Positions 35,280-42,694 of a DNA stretch of 64,000 bases are shown in pieces. Position 1 is the first letter of the stretch. The number at the start of each line of letters is the position of its first letter. The position numbers were made by a program, and so were the translations under genes. This DNA comes from Streptosporangium carneum (GTDB lineage Bacteria > Actinomycetota > Actinomycetes > Streptosporangiales > Streptosporangiaceae): the NCBI RefSeq assembly GCF_027922005.1, contig NZ_BSEV01000019.1:62001-126000 (forward strand), given 5' to 3'. Under the pieces are notes generated by a model. It had not been told where the DNA came from and made no database searches. It saw only the letters and a list, made by a program, of their open reading frames with translations.

Positions 35280-36889
35280 ACTCCTCGCTCAACGCCGCCA
35301 GGCGCTCACGTGAGCTCGCCGAGGTCCGCGACCTCGTGGTGGACGTACTGGTCGTCGGCCTCGGGGCGACCGGGGCCGGGGCGGCGCTCGACGCGGCCTC
35401 CCGCGGCCTGTCCGTGGCCGCGATCGACGCCCACGACCTGGCGTTCGGCACCTCCAGGTGGAGCTCCAAAATGGTCCACGGCGGCCTGCGCTACCTGGCC
35501 AGAGGTCAGGTGGGGGTGGCGCGTGAGAGCGCGGTCGAGCGCGGGGCGCTGCTCCGGCACACCGCCCCGCATCTGGTGAGGGCCCAGCCGTACCTGCTGC
35601 CGCTGACCCCCGAGGTCTCCGGGGTGAGGGCGGCGACGGTGATGACCGGCTACCGGCTCGGCGACGGGCTGCGGGTGGCCGCGCGCACGCCTCGCCGCCT
35701 CCTGCCCGGCCCCTGCCGGGTCTCCGCGGGGCAGGCCCTGCGCCTCGTCCCGCCGCTGAACCCGCGCGGCCTGCGCGGCGCGCTGCTGTCCTGGGACGGG
35801 CGGCTGGTCGACGACGCCCGTCTGGTGGTCGCGCTGGCGAGGACGGCCGCGGCCTGGGGCGCCAGGGTTCTGACCCGCTGCCGCGCGCTCGAGCTGGCCG
35901 GGGACGGGGCGCTGGCACGCGACGAGCTCACCGGGGAGACCTTCACGATCCGGGCCAGGGCGGTGATCAACGCGACCGGGGTCTGGGCGGGCCTGCTGGC
36001 CCCCGACGTCCGGATGCGGCCCTCACGCGGCACCCATCTGGTGTTCCGCCCCGAGACCCTGCCGGGACTCGCGGCGGGGCTGCACGTGCCGATCCCGGGT
36101 GAGGGCAACCGGTTCGTCCTGGTGCTTCCCCAGACCGACGGCAGGGTCCACGTCGGGCTCACCGACGAACCGGTCGAGGGCCCCCTTCCCGATGTGCCGC
36201 AGGCTCCGGAGGAGGATGTGGCGTTCCTGCTCGACGTGCTCAACTCGGTGCTGGGGGCGACGGTCGGCAGGCGGGACGTGGCCGGGACCTACGCCGGGCT
36301 CCGGCCGCTGTCAGCCGCGGGGGGGCGCACCGCCGACCTGTCCAGGAAGCACGTGCTGTCCGTCTCCCGCGACGGAGTCGTGACGGTCGTCGGCGGGAAG
36401 CTGACCACCTACCGGCGGATGGCCGAGGAGGCGGTCGACCTGGCGGTGCGGCTGCGGCACCTGGTCGCGGGCGGGAGTCTCACGGCACGCCTGCCCCTGG
36501 TCGGAGCCCCGGGAGGGGTGGCCGAGGTCGCAGCGGGGAACACCGCGGGCAGCACGACTGGCAGCACAACAGGGGGCACAGCGGGAGGCGTCGTGGAGGA
36601 CGCGGCCGGGGAGACGCCCGGAGGGGGCATGGGGCCGGGCCGCGTGCCGAGGCGGCTGTCCGAGCGTTACGGGACCGAGGCCGCAGCGGTCCACGCGCTG
36701 GCGAGGGAGGATCCGGCGCTGGCCGAACCGCTGCCGACCGGGGTCACCGGAGCGGAGTTCGTCTGGGCCGTCAGGCACGAGGGAGCGCTCGACGTGGACG
36801 ACCTGCTCGACCGTCGCACCCGCGTCGGCCTGGTGGCCGAGGACAGGGCGGCGGCTTTGCCCGCGGCGCGCGCGGCACTGGCTCGTTGA
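35276..36889 (+). CDS. glpD: FAD-dependent glycerol-3-phosphate dehydrogenase (GlpD-like)
   Basis: Flavoprotein oxidising sn-glycerol 3-phosphate to dihydroxyacetone phosphate with electrons to quinone. FAD motif VLVVGLGATGAGAALDAASRG near residue 22; GTSRWSSKMVHGGLRYL near 57 is the GlpD signature; VINATGVWA, SRGTHLVF and VVGGKLTTYRRMAEEAVD follow. Residues about 419-455 are a Gly/Thr/Ala-rich insert (GSTTGSTTGGTAGG) before the C-terminal helical domain. GTG start overlaps the tetR stop; 537 aa. Co-regulation with the alkyl-DHAP-synthase-like gene suggests a glycerolipid precursor module. Confidence 0.88.
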   Translation: MNSSLNAARRSRELAEVRDLVVDVLVVGLGATGAGAALDAASRGLSVAAIDAHDLAFGTSRWSSKMVHGGLRYLARGQVGVARESAVERGALLRHTAPHLVRAQPYLLPLTPEVSGVRAATVMTGYRLGDGLRVAARTPRRLLPGPCRVSAGQALRLVPPLNPRGLRGALLSWDGRLVDDARLVVALARTAAAWGARVLTRCRALELAGDGALARDELTGETFTIRARAVINATGVWAGLLAPDVRMRPSRGTHLVFRPETLPGLAAGLHVPIPGEGNRFVLVLPQTDGRVHVGLTDEPVEGPLPDVPQAPEEDVAFLLDVLNSVLGATVGRRDVAGTYAGLRPLSAAGGRTADLSRKHVLSVSRDGVVTVVGGKLTTYRRMAEEAVDLAVRLRHLVAGGSLTARLPLVGAPGGVAEVAAGNTAGSTTGSTTGGTAGGVVEDAAGETPGGGMGPGRVPRRLSERYGTEAAAVHALAREDPALAEPLPTGVTGAEFVWAVRHEGALDVDDLLDRRTRVGLVAEDRAAALPAARAALAR

Positions 36890-37252
36890 GCGGAGCCTCC
36901 GGACCGCGACCGCGACCGCCGGCACGGACACCGGCAGGGGCCTCGGCACGCGGACGCGCAGGAGAAGAAGAAGAAGGAAAAGGGGTGGAGTGCGCCGGCA
37001 TCCGGCCTTGGCCGCCGGTCCTGAGCGGCGGCGCCCACTCGCCACTGCCTGACCGCCGGCTCAGGACGGAAGGCTTCTGCCTGCCGGTGCGAGCCTGTTG
37101 ACACCGAACCATTGAAGCAGGGAGAGGGGCGCCCGCACGGAGGAACGACTTTATTCGGCGACTCTGTTGACACCGGATCACCGGAAGGCATAGAGGGCCC
37201 TCCGGCCGACCCGCGCCCCGCTCCGTTCCCTTCCGCCGCATTCGCAACACCC
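36890..37252. other. intergenic region with duplicated TTGACA-like element
   Basis: No gene supported. TGTTGACACCG occurs at 37096-37106 and again at 37165-37175, both plus strand. The second has TAGAGG 18 bp after TTGACA and could be a promoter far upstream of the iron box. A purine-rich tract (GGAGAAGAAGAAGAAGGAAA) lies at 36960-36979. Confidence 0.5.
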
Positions 37253-37271
37253 TTAGGTTAGTCTTACCTAA
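37253..37271 (+). promoter_or_regulatory. IdeR/DmdR (DtxR-family) iron box
   Basis: TTAGGTTAGTCTTACCTAA matches the 19-bp consensus TTAGGTTAGGCTAACCTAA at 17 positions. It ends 42 bp before the downstream ATG, where bound Fe-repressor would block the promoter. Confidence 0.9.
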
Positions 37272-37313
37272 GTACGCATAGGGGCAGACGTCGCCGCGGG
37301 GAGCGTTCCGGAC

Positions 37314-38228
37314 ATGACACTCAAGGGCTGCACACATCTTGAGGGCTGCCATACCGGTGACCTGCCGGTTCTCGCCAGCGCCACGGTCGGCGCCCGGTTC
37401 TGGCTGCTGATCGAGCACACCGGCCCGTGGGCCTCCCAGCTTGAGGACTGCCGCCTTCCCGACGACGTGCACACCCTTGTCAAACGGGCCACGGACCTCG
37501 GCGTCCGCCCCCAGCTGATCCGCCGCCCCGGACGCCGCAAGCCCCCGGAGAGCGGCGTCCACGTCATGGTCGCCGACTCGACCGCCGCCGAACCGTGGCT
37601 CGCCGAGGGCGTCGTCGCAGGTCCACACGATCTTGACCTGGACGCCTTGGTGGCCGGAGTGGTCCCGGAGTCCTGCATACTTGTCAGTGAGCCGGTTTTT
37701 CTGGTCTGCACGCATGCCAAACGCAACGCGTGCTGCGCCCGCATTGGACTACCCCTCGCTCGGTCACTGGCAGAAGTGATGCCGGACAGAGTATGGGAAA
37801 CATCACATGTTGGCGGCGATCGATACGCCGCCAACCTTGTGTGCTTGCCACACGGCCTTTACTACGGCAGCATGTCTCAGGCTGCTGCGATCGCGGCAGC
37901 CGATGCGTACCGGTCCGGCGAGATCATTCTCGACCGTTTCCGGGGACGCGCAGGCATCCCTGAGCCACTGCAAGCCGCTGAGCATTTCGTCCGAGCCCAC
38001 ACGGGCGAGCTCTCGGTCGGCGGAGTGGCCGTGGAGTCCTCCAGGTCGGACGGCGACACCACCGAGGCTTTCGTGCGCGGTAGTGACGTTCGTTTCCGGG
38101 TAGTGGTGGAACCCATGACGCTAACAACGCCATGTGGTACGGCTTGTGCCGACACGATCACTACCTACCGGCTGGTCGCACTGGACAGGCTCACCCCTGT
38201 GCGGTACGCCACGCCTGCCCTGACCTGA
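37314..38228 (+). CDS. sucrase/ferredoxin-like (thioredoxin-fold [2Fe-2S]) protein
   Basis: Member of the Suc_Fer-like family with a thioredoxin-like ferredoxin domain. Key blocks: VCTHAKRNACCARIGLPLA near residue 139 (cluster Cys residues), VWETSHVGGDRYAANLVCLP near 162, HGLYYG. Despite the family name, activity is probably electron transfer. The iron box upstream implies induction under iron limitation, so help in siderophore-iron release or iron-sparing redox is plausible (inference). Start ATG follows GGGGAG. Synonymous codon choice is visibly less G/C-biased than its neighbours, hinting at transfer or weak expression selection. 304 aa. Confidence 0.85.
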   Translation: MTLKGCTHLEGCHTGDLPVLASATVGARFWLLIEHTGPWASQLEDCRLPDDVHTLVKRATDLGVRPQLIRRPGRRKPPESGVHVMVADSTAAEPWLAEGVVAGPHDLDLDALVAGVVPESCILVSEPVFLVCTHAKRNACCARIGLPLARSLAEVMPDRVWETSHVGGDRYAANLVCLPHGLYYGSMSQAAAIAAADAYRSGEIILDRFRGRAGIPEPLQAAEHFVRAHTGELSVGGVAVESSRSDGDTTEAFVRGSDVRFRVVVEPMTLTTPCGTACADTITTYRLVALDRLTPVRYATPALT

Positions 38229-38331
38229 CCGAGGGAACATCGCGGCCAATCCAGGCGTTGGACCCAGGGACGCCATAAGCGTCCAATGCGGCATCAACCC
38301 GAAATACCTCTCACTAAAAGGTGGTTTTCTC

Positions 38332-38646
38332 ATGTCTCAGGTACGTCGGCAGACCGCCCGGCCACGGCCCAGCTGGGGCTGGCAGGATGACGCCGCGTGC
38401 CGGGGCGAGGACCTCGTGCTCTTCTTCGGTCCTGACGGCGAGCGTCAGCCTGAGCGTGACATCCGCGAGCGGAAGGCCAAGGCCATCTGCGCCCAGTGCC
38501 CCGTCCGCGCGGAGTGCCTGGACTACGCGCTTTCCCGTCCGGAGAAGTACGGCACCTGGGGCGGTCTGAACGAGGACGAGCGCGCCTCCGAGCGTCGCCG
38601 TCGCATGCGCCGCGCCGCCAGCGCCGGCATCAGCGCCGTCGCCTGA
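38332..38646 (+). CDS. WhiB-family iron-sulfur transcriptional regulator
   Basis: Actinobacterial Wbl protein, 104 aa. The [4Fe-4S] ligands are Cys23, Cys53, Cys56 and Cys62 (C-x29-C-x2-C-x5-C), followed by the G(T/V)WGG turn at 74-78 and a basic C-terminus (ERRRRMRRA) for DNA contact. Wbl proteins bind the primary sigma factor and respond to oxygen or NO. Strong Shine-Dalgarno AGGTGG. Which Wbl class it belongs to I cannot settle. Ends in a strong hairpin. Confidence 0.95.
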   Translation: MSQVRRQTARPRPSWGWQDDAACRGEDLVLFFGPDGERQPERDIRERKAKAICAQCPVRAECLDYALSRPEKYGTWGGLNEDERASERRRRMRRAASAGISAVA

Positions 38647-38674
38647 GCAAGTACCTCCACCCGGCTTCCCCCTG

Positions 38675-38712
38675 ACGTGTGATCTCGCTGATTCCCCTGC
38701 GAGATCACACGT
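38675..38712. terminator. terminator hairpin between whiB-like and zinc-ribbon genes
   Basis: Perfect 14-bp stem ACGTGTGATCTCGC/GCGAGATCACACGT with 10-base loop, followed on the plus strand by TGTTGTGT. Sits between convergent genes. Confidence 0.88.
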
Positions 38713-38769
38713 TGTTGTGTAAGAACGGGCGTCCCGCACTCGGGGCGGGCGGCATCCGGCAGGGGCCGG

Positions 38770-39015
38770 TCAGTTCTGCGGCGGGATCCTCGGAGTGTCC
38801 CGGCGTCCGCGCGACGGCAGCGGCTTCACCTGGGGCGTCGAGCAGTTAGGACAGCTCTGGTCCACCCAGGGCGGCGTGGTGACGATGCCCTTCCTGCGCC
38901 ACACCACCGCACGCCCGTCGTCGGCGTGGCAGGCCTCATAGAGCTCTCCCCAGACGTGCAGGCAGCGAAGGCACTGGAAGTCCCAGGCCTCGGCGACGGC
39001 ATTGATCTCTCGCAT
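38770..39015 (-). CDS. small zinc-ribbon-like hypothetical protein
   Basis: 81 residues, unrecognised function. Two Cys pairs, FQCLRCLHVW (residues 14-23) and SCPNCS (about 54-59), with a conserved-looking Trp-rich middle, suggest a zinc ribbon. The C-terminus is Arg/Pro-rich. The ATG is preceded by GAGAAGAGAG. Convergent with the WhiB-like gene. Confidence 0.7.
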   Translation of the reverse strand: MREINAVAEAWDFQCLRCLHVWGELYEACHADDGRAVVWRRKGIVTTPPWVDQSCPNCSTPQVKPLPSRGRRDTPRIPPQN

Positions 39016-39068
39016 GTGCTCTCTTCTCGCATGGGTTCCGTGCTGGTCGGGAGGACGAGCGGCACGGC

Positions 39069-39443
39069 CTATATGCGGGACACACCGAGCAGGATCAGCC
39101 TGCGGGCCCCGGCGGGCGGAGCGAGGAGAGAGAGTTCCTCGGCCCGCCTCCCACCCGCCCTTCCCACCCGGGGTCCGGCGAGGGCGCCGCAGGACGACGC
39201 GGGAACGCCGGTCCGCACGCGCGCGTCGCGCCTGCCCCCGGCGTCATGGGAGAGCGGCTCGGCAGGCTTCTCGTCGACGGGGTACGGATCGCCGGGGAGC
39301 GTCTCGACGCACTGGCGTTCGACCATCAGGCCCAGGTCGCCGGAATGCCACCCCAGGCAGAGTCCCGCGCAGACGACAAGCACGATCCACGGCACCGCCC
39401 AGCGGCACCGGGAGAGCGCGCGTCCGCGCGAACCGGCGATCAC
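39069..39443 (-). CDS. possible small single-pass membrane protein
   Basis: 124-residue frame from a GTG. One clear hydrophobic helix (WAVPWIVLVVCAGLCLGWHSG, near residues 15-35) after a basic N-terminus, then an acidic/Pro stretch (ETLPGDPYPVDEKPAEP) and a low-complexity Arg/Gly tail. No strong ribosome site; the tail looks less protein-like than the first 65 residues. Treat as tentative. Confidence 0.35.
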   Translation of the reverse strand: MIAGSRGRALSRCRWAVPWIVLVVCAGLCLGWHSGDLGLMVERQCVETLPGDPYPVDEKPAEPLSHDAGGRRDARVRTGVPASSCGALAGPRVGRAGGRRAEELSLLAPPAGARRLILLGVSRI

Positions 39444-39493
39444 ACATAAAGGTTTGCCTACCCAGAGTGAGCAAAACTCCACCCATGGTAATT

Positions 39494-39513
39494 GTTCTCG
39501 GGTGGCCGAGAAC
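39494..39513. promoter_or_regulatory. 20-bp inverted repeat GTTCTCGG-N4-CCGAGAAC
   Basis: Perfect 8-bp arms about 50 bp upstream of the small membrane-protein frame. Candidate operator or hairpin. Further right (39575-39645) is a degenerate run of GTTCCC units with no obvious role. Confidence 0.45.
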
Positions 39514-39724
39514 GCGACAGTCGCCGCCGAGCTGAAACGGACGGCGTCCCAGCGGACCGGGTCCGGCCTTCACCGCGTTCCCGCGTTCCCTGTGTTCCTC
39601 GCGCACCCCCGCGTTCCCCACGTTCCCGCGTGTTCCCGCGGGCGTTTTCAGCGTGCTCGCGGCGCTCCAGGGCATCGCCGCCAAGCGCCCCGGGACGGGC
39701 CCGCGCCCGCCCCGGGGACGGCGG

Positions 39725-40843
39725 TCAGGGGCGGTTGCGCCCCGGCTTGCGCATCTCCTTGTGGATGATCTTCCACTTGTTCTGCAGCTCCTTGCGGAGC
39801 CGCGCGTCGCTCCTGGACGCCATCCAGGCCGCCTCGCGCTGGAGTTTGTTCCAGCTCTCCAGCCGCCGCTCGGGAAGCGAGCCGTCCTCGATGGCGGCGA
39901 TCACCGCGCACCCGGGCTCGCTGTCGTGCCCGCAGTCGGCGAACCGGCAGCGCTCGGCGAGCTCCTCGATGTCGGAGAAGACCATGTCCACGCCCTCGCC
40001 CATGTCGTAGAGGCCGATGCGGCGGATGCCGGGCGTGTCGATGACGAGGCCGCCGTCGCGCAGCGGGATGAGCTCCCGGTGCACCGTGGTGTGACGGCCC
40101 CTGCCGTCGCTGGCCCTGACCTGCTGGGTCTCCATCACCTGCTCGCCCGCCAGGGCGTTGACCAGGGTGGACTTGCCCGCGCCCGAAGCTCCGAGCACCA
40201 CGGCTGTGCGCGTCCCCTCCAGGTGGCCGCGCACGATGTCGACCCCCTCCCCGCTGACGGAGCAGACCGCGTGCACGTCGACCCCCGGAGCCGCGGAGGC
40301 GACCTCCCTCATCAGGAAGTCCAGGCCGTCCCCGACGAGGTCGGACTTGGTGACGAGCACGACCGGCAGGGCTCCGCTCTCCCAGGCGAGCGCGAGCAGC
40401 CGCTCGATCCGGCCGAGGTCGGCGGTGTCGGTGGAGTGCAGGGCGGGTTCCGCGACGAAGACGACGTCGACGTTGGCCGCCAGCACCTGCCCCTGGGAGT
40501 CGCCGGACAGGCCGCCCCTGGAGACCCTGCCGACGCCGCCGCGCACGAACGCGGTACGGCGGGGCAGGAGCGCCTCGAGTTCGAAGCGGCCCTCGGGCAG
40601 CCGCCTGAGAGCCGCCCAGTCGCCCACGCAGGGCAGGGCGACCGGGTCGGCCGCGGCGGCCCGCCGTACGTGGGCGCTGTAGTGGACCTGGAGATGACCG
40701 TCGGCGCACAGCACCTCGGCGGCGCCGCGGTCGACACGCGCCACCCTGGCCGGAAGCAGACCGGCGGGGAGTTCCGCGGCGAGGGAGTCGTTCCAGCCGA
40801 GCGAGGAAAGCTCGAAGGAAGTGGAGAAGTTCGAGGAAGACAC
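39725..40843 (-). CDS. rsgA: ribosome small-subunit-dependent GTPase A
   Basis: Circularly permuted GTPase that aids late 30S maturation. G4 TKSDLVGD comes first (near residue 160), then G1 GASGAGKSTLVNAL (near 218) and G3 DTPGIRRIGL (near 268), the order that defines the family. Zinc-binding knuckle CRFADCGHDSEPGC near 300. OB-fold N-terminal domain. The chosen GTG (SSSNFSTSFELSSLGW follows) has AAGGGTG upstream; 372 aa. A 17-codon upstream ORF and a hairpin precede it, suggesting leader control. Confidence 0.93.
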   Translation of the reverse strand: MSSSNFSTSFELSSLGWNDSLAAELPAGLLPARVARVDRGAAEVLCADGHLQVHYSAHVRRAAAADPVALPCVGDWAALRRLPEGRFELEALLPRRTAFVRGGVGRVSRGGLSGDSQGQVLAANVDVVFVAEPALHSTDTADLGRIERLLALAWESGALPVVLVTKSDLVGDGLDFLMREVASAAPGVDVHAVCSVSGEGVDIVRGHLEGTRTAVVLGASGAGKSTLVNALAGEQVMETQQVRASDGRGRHTTVHRELIPLRDGGLVIDTPGIRRIGLYDMGEGVDMVFSDIEELAERCRFADCGHDSEPGCAVIAAIEDGSLPERRLESWNKLQREAAWMASRSDARLRKELQNKWKIIHKEMRKPGRNRP

Positions 40844-40869
40844 CTGGGTACACCCTTGTTCGAAGAGGT

Positions 40870-40907
40870 CGGGTGCCCCGGTCAGAAGTCGGTCAGGCGG
40901 GCACCCG
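40870..40907 (-). promoter_or_regulatory. hairpin in the rsgA leader overlapping the upstream ORF end
   Basis: 9-bp perfect stem CGGGTGCCC/GGGCACCCG with a 20-base loop. On the transcript its 5' arm lies in the last codons of the upstream ORF and it ends 26 bases before the rsgA GTG. A second 8-bp stem, GCCGTCGC-N5-GCGACGGC, lies further upstream (about 40969-40989). Confidence 0.65.
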
Positions 40908-40946
40908 GAGGTTGGCTGAAGGCATGGCGAAGACAACGACCCGCAT
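40893..40946 (-). CDS. 17-residue upstream ORF (putative leader peptide) of rsgA
   Basis: MRVVVFAMPSANLRVPA with a near-perfect Shine-Dalgarno GGAGGTGAGGAC ending at the ATG, better than that of rsgA itself. The stop codon falls in the loop of the following hairpin, so ribosome position would decide whether the stem forms. No runs of a single amino acid, so classic amino-acid attenuation is not obvious. Not a family I recognise. Confidence 0.55.
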   Translation of the reverse strand: MRVVVFAMPSANLRVPA

Positions 40947-40989
40947 GTCCTCACCTCCAAACCTCGTGGCCGTCGCTCACGGCGACGGC

Positions 40990-41221
40990 GCCCTCGACAG
41001 GCGCGACGGCGTCTGTCGGCAGCACTGTAACGCAGTCCCACCCACCGCACGCAAGCCGTTTTCCCGTGTCCCCTCAGTTTCCCGCGTCCCGCTCAGCCGC
41101 TTCCGCCCTCGCGTGCCCCGAGACATCCCGGACGCCCGGCCCGCCGCGCGTCACTCCGGGACACCCTCGCGCCGGCGACCGGGCAGGCCGGACACGACCG
41201 TCGCGACCCGCGGACACGCGA
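40990..41221. other. intergenic region, rsgA promoter side and glyA 3' side
   Basis: No gene supported. TACAGT on the minus strand near 41023-41028 is a possible -10 for the rsgA leader. Otherwise nothing recognised. Confidence 0.45.
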
Positions 41222-41251
41222 GAGCCCCGGAACCGCACGGTTCCGGGGCTC
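41222..41251. terminator. glyA terminator hairpin
   Basis: Perfect 14-bp stem GAGCCCCGGAACCG/CGGTTCCGGGGCTC with a 2-base centre, 53 bp after the glyA stop. Confidence 0.85.
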
Positions 41252-41303
41252 CTCAGCCGCCGACGTCCGGGCCTACGGCCTCACGGACAGGCGCTCGGTC
41301 CTG

Positions 41304-42560
41304 TCACAGCCCCGGGGCGGGGAAGTGGCTCGTCAGCTCCCGCACCTCGCCGTGGACCCGGGTGATGACGTGCTTGGCCTCGTCCTCGTCCTTGGCCAGC
41401 GCGCTGACCACCTGGTCGATCCAGGCGCCGATCTGCCGCATCTCGGCCACGCCCATGCCGCGGCTGGTCACGCCCGCGGTGCCGATGCGGATGCCCGACG
41501 GGTCGAAGGGCTTGCGCGTGTCGAAGGGCACGGTGTTGTAGTTGGTCTCCAGACCGGCCTTGTCCAGGGCCTGCGCGGCGGGCTTGCCGCCGATGCCCTT
41601 GGGGGTCAGGTCGAACAGGATCAGGTGGTTGTCCGTGCCACCGGAGACCAGGTCGAAGCCGCGGCTCTTGAGCTCCTCGGCGAGCGCCTGGGCGTTCAGG
41701 ACGACCTGGCGCGCGTAGTCCTTGAACTCGTCGGTCGCCGCCTCCTTCAGCGCCACCGCGATGGCGGCGGTGGTGTGGTTGTGCGGGCCGCCCTGCAGGC
41801 CGGGGAAGACGGCCTTGTTGAGGGCGGTGGCGTGCTCGTCCGAGCTGGCCATGAGCATCGCGCCACGGGGACCGCGCAGGGTCTTGTGGGTGGTGGTGGA
41901 GATGACGTCGGCGTGGCCGACCGGCGACGGGTGCGCGCCACCGGCGACCAGGCCCGCGATGTGGGCGATGTCGGCGGCGAGCACGGCCCCGACCTCACGG
42001 GCGATCTCGGCGAAGGCGGGGAAGTCGATGGTGCGCGGGATCGCGGTGCCACCGCAGAAGATCAGCTTGGGCCGCTCACGGAGGGCGATCTCGCGGACCT
42101 CGTCCATGTCGACGCGGCCCGTGTCCTGGCGCACGCCGTAGCGGACCGGGTTGAACCACTTGCCGGTGGCCGAGACCGACCAGCCGTGGGTGAGGTGGCC
42201 GCCGAACGGCAGGCCCATGCCCATGACGGTGTCGCCCGGCTGCAGGAAGGCCAGGTAGATGGCGAGGTTGGCGGGCGAGCCCGAGTAGGGCTGGACGTTG
42301 GCGTGGTTCACGCCGAACAGCGACTTGGCCCGCTCGACGGCGAGGGTCTCGACCTGGTCGATGACCTGCTGGCCCTCGTAGTAGCGCTTGCCGGGGTATC
42401 CCTCGGAGTACTTGTTGGTGAGAACGGTGCCGGTGGCCTCGAGGACCGCCTTGGACACGTAGTTCTCCGAGGCGATCAGCTTCACGGTGTCGGCCTGGCG
42501 GCGTTCCTCCGCTTTGATGAGCTCGGCGATCTGCGGATCGACGTCGGATAGAGAACCCAT
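41304..42560 (-). CDS. glyA: serine hydroxymethyltransferase
   Basis: PLP enzyme interconverting serine and glycine with tetrahydrofolate, the main source of one-carbon units. Full length (418 aa). KLIASENYVS and NKYSEGYPGKRYYEGQQVID near the N-terminus, LFGVNHANVQPYSGSPANLA, DIAHIAGLVAGG, and the PLP-lysine motif STTTHKTLRGPRG near residue 227. ATG follows GAAGG and GGGGAG. The leader carries a ZTP riboswitch, tying expression to folate/purine one-carbon status; a terminator follows the gene. Confidence 0.97.
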   Translation of the reverse strand: MGSLSDVDPQIAELIKAEERRQADTVKLIASENYVSKAVLEATGTVLTNKYSEGYPGKRYYEGQQVIDQVETLAVERAKSLFGVNHANVQPYSGSPANLAIYLAFLQPGDTVMGMGLPFGGHLTHGWSVSATGKWFNPVRYGVRQDTGRVDMDEVREIALRERPKLIFCGGTAIPRTIDFPAFAEIAREVGAVLAADIAHIAGLVAGGAHPSPVGHADVISTTTHKTLRGPRGAMLMASSDEHATALNKAVFPGLQGGPHNHTTAAIAVALKEAATDEFKDYARQVVLNAQALAEELKSRGFDLVSGGTDNHLILFDLTPKGIGGKPAAQALDKAGLETNYNTVPFDTRKPFDPSGIRIGTAGVTSRGMGVAEMRQIGAWIDQVVSALAKDEDEAKHVITRVHGEVRELTSHFPAPGL

Positions 42561-42597
42561 GGCGCCTTCACTCCCCTGTCATCGTTGACAACGTGCG

Positions 42598-42672
42598 GAG
42601 ACCCAGGCGTACGGCCTCCGCTGTTTCCGCTCCCCGGTGGTCTCTCCCACCCAATGCGCCAGTCGCGCTTTA
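42598..42672 (-). ncRNA. ZTP/ZMP riboswitch (pfl motif) upstream of glyA
   Basis: The transcript reads GCGCGACTGGCGC at its 5' side and, after a variable region with ACCACCGGGGAGCGG, ends GGCCGTACGCCTGGGT. These are the two conserved blocks of the pfl RNA, which senses ZTP/ZMP that build up when 10-formyl-THF is short, and it commonly precedes glyA in actinobacteria. A -10-like TATCGT sits just upstream (42674-42679). The motif ends about 38 bases before the glyA ATG, so control is probably at translation initiation. Confidence 0.82.
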
Positions 42673-42694
42673 GACGATAGCGGACAGGCCGTGC

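Noticed and set aside
39575..39645. GTTCCC-rich tract as a CRISPR-like or tandem repeat array
   Set aside because: Units are degenerate, of irregular spacing, and lack spacers.
38926..39768. 280-codon plus-strand frame
   Set aside because: Arg/Pro/Ser-rich, no ribosome site, overlaps the zinc-ribbon and membrane-protein frames and the rsgA end.
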